Shown here in pieces: positions 1 through 5,259 of a stretch of DNA of 9,673 nucleotides (position 1 is its first letter; each line of letters starts with the position of its first letter). The DNA is taken from positions 1 to 9,673 of the forward strand of contig CAZTFS010000089.1 of NCBI GenBank assembly GCA_964613045.1, read 5' to 3'. Source of the DNA: UBA1081 sp964613045 (GTDB lineage Bacteria > Bacillota > Clostridia > Oscillospirales > Acutalibacteraceae). The translations under genes were made by a program, and so were the position numbers. The notes beneath the pieces were generated by a model. That model worked only from the letters and a program-made list of their open reading frames with translations, was not told the origin of the DNA and searched no databases.

Positions 1-15
1 GATAAATTCTGATTG

Positions 16-40
16 AAAAGAGCCGCCGGTGTGGCGGCTC
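16..40 (-). terminator. Intrinsic terminator of the N-terminal dockerin protein gene
   Basis: A perfect 8-bp GC-rich stem (GAGCCGCC at 20-27 with GGCGGCTC at 33-40, loop 28-32) lies just after the stop codon at 48-50. Read on the minus strand it is followed by TTTT (19-16), so it ends minus-strand transcription. The U-tract is short, but the stem is strong. Confidence 0.82.
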
Positions 41-47
41 ATTCTTA

Positions 48-1619
48 TTAAAAATCAAACATGGAAGCAAAGAAGCTTACTGCACTTACTCTTTCATAAC
101 CGTCAACAGACGTAACCGAATCGTCAATGTCTGTCGTATACTCATAAACGAGCATTGTTCCTACATATTCACCCTCGGAATCATATTCGTCAAATCTGTA
201 AAGCTCACCGTTTACGAAAACAAAATCTGTCGTGTAGCTTCCGTCATCATAAGCACAGGACAATTTTACATATTTATCGCCGTCAATTTCCGTTTCCTTG
301 ACGGTAACGGTATGTGCTCTGTCCTCAAGAAGCTTGAGCTCAGATGTCTGAATATCAGTAATCTCACTGTAATCATCGCCGAACATTGCGGCTATGACCT
401 GATCAAACTTAGTATAAATTCCGCCTTCTTCATATATAAGATAGCATGCAACTTCTTCTTTACCGAGAAGATTCTTTTCGGGAACATACAAGAACGAAAT
501 GCCGACACCGTAATCGTCGCAGACTTTCAGCACACCGTTGTTATAATATTGAGAGTTTTCAAAATATGAATAATCACCCTCGGCAAAAAGATCATCTTCA
601 CCTGCAACTGCACGGCTGAAACAACTGATATAGTATTTATCTGAAGCTATCAGCGAATATTCCTCAGGCAACGCATTCTCATCCGTCACAACCGTTCCCT
701 CTACAGAATCCCAGTCAACCGCATCTGCCCAATATGCATCTTCAAGGTAGTCATAATATGTTTCGTCACCGTACCAATAATCCATATAGTCATTATATGA
801 ATATACGGTAAATGAATCCGCATCAATATGATCCATATCAAAATCGTCCGTAAATTCATGGATATCAATATTAATCATCTCATAATATGCCTTATCATAA
901 CAGATGTATCTCTTCACCTCACCGTTTTCAGCAAGGAATTTTACTGTGCCGTATGCATTGGAGAATGTATAAACATCATACTTTATGTCATTTATATATT
1001 CTTCGGACACAGAAACCATTGTGGATTCATCATTGATCGCTCCTACAACACGCAGATAATCGACGTCATTCCAATTGGCAACATAATCATCATCAACAAG
1101 ACAAGCTATGTTTTCATCTGCATCAAACTCAATACATGTTCCGTCTTCATAAAGAATATATCCTGTAATATAGCTATGCTCTTCATAATCGTCATAGCTT
1201 GCTTCGGCTACATAATAGGTAATACCATCCTTCATGGCAAAATAATCCACATATCGGAAATTCTCAGCGGCATATACCGATGCAAACTTAAATGTTCCGT
1301 CATATAATGCCTGCACAAAATCAGGAAGCTGCTCTTCTTCATCTTTTTCTTCAAAAGCTTCAAGACCCGCCGCAACTCTGAGTATTGCTCTTGCATCCGA
1401 TGCCGTAATATCACCGCTGTTATCAACATCGGCAACAGCAATCTGTTCATCGCTGAACACTTCAATACGGGCTGCGACTCTCAACGTGCTTCTTGCATCT
1501 GCGGCAGTAATTTTTCCGTTTCCGTCAACATCGCCGATCATATCATAACCGGCAAATATCGTCAGTGAGGCAGTAAATACCATAATAACTGCAATAATAA
1601 CCGATAATAGTCTCTTCAT
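48..1619 (-). CDS. Secreted acidic protein with N-terminal dockerin-like Ca-binding domain
   Basis: This 523-residue exported protein has no recognised catalytic domain. Residues 1-23 are a Sec signal peptide (KR then a hydrophobic core). Residues 28-88 hold two dockerin/EF-hand-like calcium loops: D30-x-D32-x-N34 with D41, and D64-x-D66-x-S68-x-D70 with D75, each followed by a 'DAR..LR.AA' helix. After an acidic linker (about 88-98) the rest is very rich in Asp, Glu and Tyr and looks internally duplicated: about 147-243 resembles about 387-480, each with a 'YILYE(D/E)G' strand, a 'tvsv.e..idgdky' region and 'v.NGE..RY..YD'. Start choice: AGGAG sits 9 nt before the ATG. A promoter and a terminator flank it, so it is probably monocistronic. 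A dockerin directly after the signal peptide is unusual, since dockerins are mostly C-terminal. A surface or scaffold-attached role is inference. Confidence 0.88.
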   Translation of the reverse strand: MKRLLSVIIAVIMVFTASLTIFAGYDMIGDVDGNGKITAADARSTLRVAARIEVFSDEQIAVADVDNSGDITASDARAILRVAAGLEAFEEKDEEEQLPDFVQALYDGTFKFASVYAAENFRYVDYFAMKDGITYYVAEASYDDYEEHSYITGYILYEDGTCIEFDADENIACLVDDDYVANWNDVDYLRVVGAINDESTMVSVSEEYINDIKYDVYTFSNAYGTVKFLAENGEVKRYICYDKAYYEMINIDIHEFTDDFDMDHIDADSFTVYSYNDYMDYWYGDETYYDYLEDAYWADAVDWDSVEGTVVTDENALPEEYSLIASDKYYISCFSRAVAGEDDLFAEGDYSYFENSQYYNNGVLKVCDDYGVGISFLYVPEKNLLGKEEVACYLIYEEGGIYTKFDQVIAAMFGDDYSEITDIQTSELKLLEDRAHTVTVKETEIDGDKYVKLSCAYDDGSYTTDFVFVNGELYRFDEYDSEGEYVGTMLVYEYTTDIDDSVTSVDGYERVSAVSFFASMFDF

Positions 1620-1666
1620 AAAATATCACTCCTTTTTATATGCAGGAAATATATCCCCTTAACTGC

Positions 1667-1695
1667 ATTATATCTAAAATTATTTAAAAATTCAA
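1667..1695 (-). promoter_or_regulatory. Sigma-A promoter of the N-terminal dockerin gene
   Basis: On the minus strand a -35 TTGAAT (1695-1690), a 17-bp spacer and a perfect -10 TATAAT (1672-1667) lie about 48 bp upstream of the ATG. The surrounding 1620-1734 stretch is very AT-rich and holds nothing else recognisable. Confidence 0.8.
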
Positions 1696-1734
1696 TATTT
1701 TTTTTGTCACAAATGCAACATTTTACAATTTATT

Positions 1735-1782
1735 AAAAAAGCTGTATCAAAAACATCAGAAAGATGCAATTGATACAGCTTT
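1735..1782 (-). terminator. Intrinsic terminator of the SCP2 gene
   Basis: A 13-bp perfect stem (1738-1750 with 1770-1782) encloses a 19-nt loop that has its own CATC/GATG pairing. On the minus strand the stem runs into TTTTTT (1740-1735). It lies 21 bp after the SCP2 stop codon. Confidence 0.88.
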
Positions 1783-1803
1783 GATAATTTGTAAGAACAT
1801 TTC

Positions 1804-2226
1804 TTACTTTGAAGATTTTTTGGTTGTCTTCTTTGTTGTTTTCTTTTCAGCTTTTTCTGCAGGCTTTTCCGCAGTCTTTTTGGGAGCTCTCTTCTTGGAT
1901 TCTTTTTTCATAAGATTGACGAGCATGAGTGCATGGTCCAGATTGCCTTCAACCTTAAGCTTACCGGAAAGAAACTCTGTAACAGGGCTTGCCTTACCTG
2001 AAAGAATAGCCTCAAGAACCTTGCTTGATGTCACGATAGCTGCAGTATGATCATGATAATCATAAGGCTCAACGGCGAATATGGAATTCATGTATGCAAC
2101 ATAAAATGTACCGCCGCAATCCTCATCTGTCATTTCGATCTGTATAGCAAAATTCTCGCTGAGCTGTGATTCATCAATTTTACCGTACTTCTTTTTGAGT
2201 GCTTCAAATTTTTCAATAAAAGTCAT
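1804..2226 (-). CDS. SCP2-type sterol/lipid-binding domain protein with Lys-rich tail
   Basis: This 140-residue cytoplasmic protein has no signal peptide. Residues 1-106 look like an SCP2 sterol-carrier domain: an N-terminal helix (FIEKFEALKKKYG), a beta region (NFAIQIEMTDEDCGGTFYV) and the family's hallmark end 'TEFLSGKLKVEGNLDHALML' (83-102). SCP2 folds bind fatty acyl chains or other lipids in a hydrophobic tunnel; the ligand here is unknown. Residues 107-140 are a low-complexity basic tail (15 Lys and 1 Arg in 34 residues, with KKT/KPAEK units) that is not part of the family. Start choice: a longer frame begins at 2244, but the Shine-Dalgarno AAAGGAA (2241-2235) lies inside it, 8 nt before the ATG at 2226, so the shorter start is preferred. 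It has its own promoter and terminator. Confidence 0.87.
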   Translation of the reverse strand: MTFIEKFEALKKKYGKIDESQLSENFAIQIEMTDEDCGGTFYVAYMNSIFAVEPYDYHDHTAAIVTSSKVLEAILSGKASPVTEFLSGKLKVEGNLDHALMLVNLMKKESKKRAPKKTAEKPAEKAEKKTTKKTTKKSSK

Positions 2227-2234
2227 AAGTAACA

Positions 2235-2241
2235 TTCCTTT
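2235..2241 (-). promoter_or_regulatory. Ribosome binding site deciding the SCP2 start
   Basis: AAAGGAA on the minus strand, 8 nt before the ATG at 2226. Because this site falls inside the longer frame starting at 2244, it argues for the internal ATG. Confidence 0.8.
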
Positions 2242-2272
2242 CATAATATTTTTGAGTTTAGCTTTTAATAAG

Positions 2273-2300
2273 ATTATATCAGTTTATTGCTGTTTGTCAA
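2273..2300 (-). promoter_or_regulatory. Consensus sigma-A promoter of the SCP2 gene
   Basis: On the minus strand a perfect TTGACA (2300-2295), a 16-bp spacer and a perfect TATAAT (2278-2273). This predicts a strong vegetative promoter with a leader of about 40 nt. Confidence 0.88.
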
Positions 2301-2441
2301 CTGTGTTTTATCGTCATATTGCCCAAATTTTGCATTTAAATTCTGTATCAGAAAAATAAACACCGATTTTTCATCGACAATTTCTGCATTTACAAACTTT
2401 TCAAAGGTATACGCTGAAAACCAGATGAAAAAATATTTCCG

Positions 2442-2447
2442 AAGGAG
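2442..2447 (+). promoter_or_regulatory. Ribosome binding site favouring a TTG start for ypeB
   Basis: AAGGAG lies 7 nt before TTG at 2455 but 13 nt before the first in-frame ATG (2461), so spacing favours TTG. The 2301-2441 stretch upstream shows no convincing sigma-A promoter. A weak TGCATT-N17-TATACG pair (2385-2413) is the best candidate; a forespore sigma-factor promoter would be expected from ypeB biology but cannot be called. Confidence 0.65.
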
Positions 2448-2454
2448 ATGATTT

Positions 2455-3810
2455 TTGAGCATGGAAAAAATGAACAGACGAAACAAGATCAGAATAATAT
2501 CATATATGCTCACACTTGTGGCAGTGCTGACCGCATGGGGAACGGTTCAGACAGTCAGATCCGTTAACTATGCAAAACAGATTTCCGTATCACAGCAAAG
2601 GGCAATTTCCTCGTTGGCATCCTATCTTGATACACTGGAAAATGATTTGAAAAAAATGCAGTATGTTAACACTTCAACCATGGCATCGGGGCTGTCGCTT
2701 TCTCTGTGCAAAGCTTCCGCAGGGGCAAAAGGTTGCCTTTCAGAGCTGTCCGCAGGTACGACACAACTGAATACTATCAATAAATTTCTCACGCAATCCT
2801 CAGATTATGTACAATCGCTGACAAAAAGGCTTGCAAACGGCGATACTCTGACGGATGAGGATCACGGGCAGATAACACAGCTCTATGATTATGCAACCAA
2901 GCTTTCGGAACAGATAAGTTACATGGAAGAAGTCATGTATTCGGGAAGTATTGACTTTGAAGATGCCGTTTCAACTCTCGGTCACTTAACAGACAACGGC
3001 GATCTTTCAATCTCCTATTCGGACGTTGTTTCTGATGCGGAGGATTCCTTTGCAGACTACCCTACTCTTATATATGACGGTCCGTTTTCCGACAATATGC
3101 TTACAAAAGAGTCTGAAATGCTGAAAAACGAAAAGGAAATAACTGCTCAGGAAGCAAAAAAGCGTGCGGCTGAATTCTGCGGCATCAAGGAAGCAAATCT
3201 TATTCAGCAGGAGGACGAAAACGGCACGATCAAAGCCTATGTTTTCTACTGTGACGGTGTAAGTGTCGCAGTCACAAAAAACGGCGGTTATCTGATGTAT
3301 ATACTTTCAGATACCTTTGCAGGTGAGGAAAAGAAGACTGCTCAGGAAGCAATTGAAATTGCAAGGGAATATCTTGAAAAGCATGGTTTTTCTTCCTTAA
3401 AATACAGTTATTACTCAATAAACGACGGTATATGCACAATAAATTTTGCATATACTTTGGGTGATGTGATCTGCTATCCTGATCTCATCAAAGTCGGCAT
3501 TGCTCTTGACACAGGAAAAATCGTTTCAGCTGACACCACAGGATATCTTATGAATCATAAGAACCGTGATATACCCCAAAATGTAATTTCTATCGGTGCT
3601 GCAGAAAAAAATATAAGCAGTACGCTGACCGTGGAAAGCCATAAATCGGCAATTATCCCAATAGACGACGGCAGCGAAGTATTCACCTATGAATTTTTGT
3701 GTCATGATAAGGACAATAACGATATTCTTGTGTATATCAATGCCGAAACAGGAAAAGAAGCGGATATCAAGCTGCTCATGTACTCGGATGGAGGCATCCT
3801 TACACGATAA
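2455..3810 (+). CDS. ypeB: Spore germination protein YpeB
   Basis: In Bacillus, YpeB is made in the forespore, sits at the inner membrane or cortex, and is needed to place and stabilise the cortex-lytic enzyme SleB. This 451-residue protein has the family's length and order: a short basic N-terminus, one membrane anchor (about 13-34), a long helical domain (about 38-200), then the signature 'YPTLIYDGPFSDNM' (202-215). The C-terminal half contains about three PepSY-like units (about 229-290, 294-365 and 376-440), including 'TAQEAIEIAREYL' and the conserved 'VICYPDLIKVGIALDTGKIVSADTTGYL' region (338-365). The best start is TTG at 2455; ATG at 2461 would remove two residues. No sleB lies upstream, where an unrelated SCP2 gene is divergent. 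A lipoprotein gene follows after 47 bp with no terminator between, so the two are probably one transcript. Confidence 0.93.
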   Translation: MSMEKMNRRNKIRIISYMLTLVAVLTAWGTVQTVRSVNYAKQISVSQQRAISSLASYLDTLENDLKKMQYVNTSTMASGLSLSLCKASAGAKGCLSELSAGTTQLNTINKFLTQSSDYVQSLTKRLANGDTLTDEDHGQITQLYDYATKLSEQISYMEEVMYSGSIDFEDAVSTLGHLTDNGDLSISYSDVVSDAEDSFADYPTLIYDGPFSDNMLTKESEMLKNEKEITAQEAKKRAAEFCGIKEANLIQQEDENGTIKAYVFYCDGVSVAVTKNGGYLMYILSDTFAGEEKKTAQEAIEIAREYLEKHGFSSLKYSYYSINDGICTINFAYTLGDVICYPDLIKVGIALDTGKIVSADTTGYLMNHKNRDIPQNVISIGAAEKNISSTLTVESHKSAIIPIDDGSEVFTYEFLCHDKDNNDILVYINAETGKEADIKLLMYSDGGILTR

Positions 3811-3857
3811 TGCTGATCTCCGCTTCAGGAGTAACGAAAAGCGAAAGGAACAACAGC

Positions 3858-4235
3858 ATGAAAAAGACTGCAATCGTACTCATGGCATTGATAGCTGCAA
3901 TTGCGATCCTCTTTACGGCATGCGGCAAGAAAATGGACAATGATATGACCACAACATTGCCCGAAACTACCGTAGCCCCCTCAGTATCTGTTCCCGATTC
4001 TGAAAATGACACTCTTACTTCAGAGCATAACAGCACTGCATACAACGGTGCTCCCGAATCAACAAATCAGGATTCTGCACTGGGTGATGCGGTGGAAAAT
4101 GCTGCCGAGGGTGCCCGTGACGCAGCAGACGGTATCGGCGATGCTGCCGAAAGAGCTGCTGACGATATCGGTGATGCAAACCAAAGAATCGCAGACAATG
4201 TAAGAGAAGCAGAAATCAAAAGCAATGCCCGATAA
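3858..4235 (+). CDS. Small lipoprotein with 11-residue helical repeats, downstream of ypeB
   Basis: This 125-residue protein is not from a family I recognise. Residues 1-22 are a lipoprotein signal (MKK, hydrophobic core, lipobox-like FTAC with C22), so it should be lipidated and membrane-tethered. Residues 23-70 are a Thr/Ser/Pro-rich disordered spacer. Residues 74-117 form an Ala/Asp/Glu-rich amphipathic helix with an 11-residue period (LGDAVENAAEG, IGDAAERAADD, IGDANQRIADN), resembling LEA or apolipoprotein-type repeats. Start choice: ATG at 3858 has AAAGGAA 7 nt upstream and places a proper signal peptide at the N-terminus. An alternative ATG at 3810 overlaps the ypeB stop (TAATG) but would add 16 polar residues before the signal. 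Position suggests a forespore-envelope role comparable to the lipoproteins found beside sleB-ypeB in Bacillus; that is inference. Confidence 0.82.
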   Translation: MKKTAIVLMALIAAIAILFTACGKKMDNDMTTTLPETTVAPSVSVPDSENDTLTSEHNSTAYNGAPESTNQDSALGDAVENAAEGARDAADGIGDAAERAADDIGDANQRIADNVREAEIKSNAR

Positions 4236-4238
4236 ACG

Positions 4239-4274
4239 AACAGCGTACCGGAATTTACCGATACGCTGTTTTTT
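4239..4274 (+). terminator. Terminator of the ypeB-lipoprotein unit
   Basis: A 9-bp stem AACAGCGTA (4239-4247) pairs with TACGCTGTT (4262-4270); a further CGG/CCG pairing closes the loop, and the run T4269-4274 follows. It lies 3 bp after the lipoprotein stop. On the minus strand the hairpin is followed only by TTCGTTTATC, so it may also weakly stop the convergent gene at 4289. Confidence 0.87.
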
Positions 4275-4288
4275 CATGTAAATCGATA

Positions 4289-5188
4289 TTAAAGTCCGAA
4301 AAAGCTTTTGATTTTTTCAATAAACTCTCTTATCATGTTAAGCAATTTTGCGAAAAATCCCAATTCAGTTTCAGACGAAGCCTGTTCATCTGCAAGAGCT
4401 TGGCAGGTTACGGGAATATAACCCGAAGAGAACAAACTGTCAAAAGTCCATACCTCGTTAATACCCCAGCTTGTATTACGGGCATGTTCTTCATCTGCAT
4501 AAACGGTAGAAACGCCGTCATAATATTTGTAAGTACCCGACTGATGTATAACAGTTATGTTTTCGTTTTCAGCATCCACACCTAAAACCATCATGGTATG
4601 ACCGTCATTGACTACTGCATCACCGGGTTGCAACAACGCATAGGCAGCATGCATTTTTTCCTCTCCGTTATATGTACACGTAACAGTTTTATTTACTGAA
4701 AAAGTATAGTCTCCAACTGCAATAAAACTGAAATTTCCGGGTCTCATCTGAGTGGTAGTTGATTTTTCAAGGTTAATACCGCTGTCTACCTGAGAATAGG
4801 ACAGGCAAATGGCATAAGAACAGTCATTTCTGCCGATATCCGTACTGATCAAGCCATCATTTTGTTCAAGCATTGTCGAAAATGTGTCGTAATCTATCAG
4901 ACATGAATTATTTATACTGTTCGTAACAGATATGTTCTGAGAATAAGGAATACCGTAATAGACTGCACCTGCTTCAAACGTACCGCCTTCCACCGTGGTA
5001 AAAGTTTCACCGGCAGTCCATTTGATCATTGCCATATCTGTCATATAATCAATAACCGTCTGACGCTCTTCTGAAAGTTCCGTTTCGGCACTTGCTTGAA
5101 TCACTGAAAAAAGAACTGTGTTTCCGTACATTGCTGAAAAGAAAAACACGAAAACTGCCGAAAGTACTGCTAAAACTTTTTTACCCAT
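4289..5188 (-). CDS. Secreted papain-like (NlpC/P60-related) cysteine hydrolase
   Basis: This 299-residue protein has a signal peptide (1-34, cleavage near ASA|ET) and a region with the arrangement of CHAP/NlpC-type cysteine peptidases: 'RNDCSYAICLSYSQ' with candidate nucleophile C123, 'LQPGDAVVNDGHTMMVLGV' with candidate H197, and 'ITVIHQSG' with H215 or Q216 as a possible third residue. An upstream 'IKWTA...YYGIPYSQ' stretch (55-84) seems to be part of the same fold. Such enzymes cut peptidoglycan cross-peptides or amides; the substrate here is unknown. Residues 277-299 form a C-terminal amphipathic helix rich in Phe/Leu/Ile and Lys, not a cell-wall anchor I recognise. Start choice: GGAGG (5201-5197) lies 8 nt before ATG 5188, inside a longer frame from 5203, so the shorter start is used. 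It has its own promoter but may also receive readthrough from the gene at 5260-7287. Confidence 0.78.
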   Translation of the reverse strand: MGKKVLAVLSAVFVFFFSAMYGNTVLFSVIQASAETELSEERQTVIDYMTDMAMIKWTAGETFTTVEGGTFEAGAVYYGIPYSQNISVTNSINNSCLIDYDTFSTMLEQNDGLISTDIGRNDCSYAICLSYSQVDSGINLEKSTTTQMRPGNFSFIAVGDYTFSVNKTVTCTYNGEEKMHAAYALLQPGDAVVNDGHTMMVLGVDAENENITVIHQSGTYKYYDGVSTVYADEEHARNTSWGINEVWTFDSLFSSGYIPVTCQALADEQASSETELGFFAKLLNMIREFIEKIKSFFGL

Positions 5189-5213
5189 AAAACATACCTC
5201 CATCTTTTTTTTT

Positions 5214-5243
5214 AATATATCATATTGAGCAAAAAGTTGTCAA
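5214..5243 (-). promoter_or_regulatory. Sigma-A promoter of the secreted cysteine hydrolase gene
   Basis: On the minus strand a perfect TTGACA (5243-5238), an 18-bp spacer and TATATT (5219-5214) preceded by TGA, an extended -10 (TGn) element. It sits in the 71-bp gap after the gene at 5260-7287, in which no terminator hairpin was found. Confidence 0.75.
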
Positions 5244-5259
5244 GTGGATTATTTCAACA

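Noticed and set aside
828..1307. A 159-codon plus-strand frame inside the N-terminal dockerin gene
   Set aside because: It is antisense to a gene with signal peptide, promoter and ribosome site, its product is Ile/Cys-rich without motifs, and it lacks a ribosome site.
2227..2244. Longer SCP2 start reading MKGMLLM
   Set aside because: The Shine-Dalgarno sequence lies inside this extension, so the internal ATG at 2226 fits better.
2385..2413. Forespore (sigma-G) promoter for ypeB
   Set aside because: The TGCATT-N17-TATACG pair matches the sigma-G -10 poorly, so it is mentioned only as a weak candidate.
3810..3857. Translational-coupling start of the lipoprotein at the ypeB stop (TAATG)
   Set aside because: It would put 16 polar residues before a classic lipoprotein signal; the ATG at 3858 has its own ribosome site.
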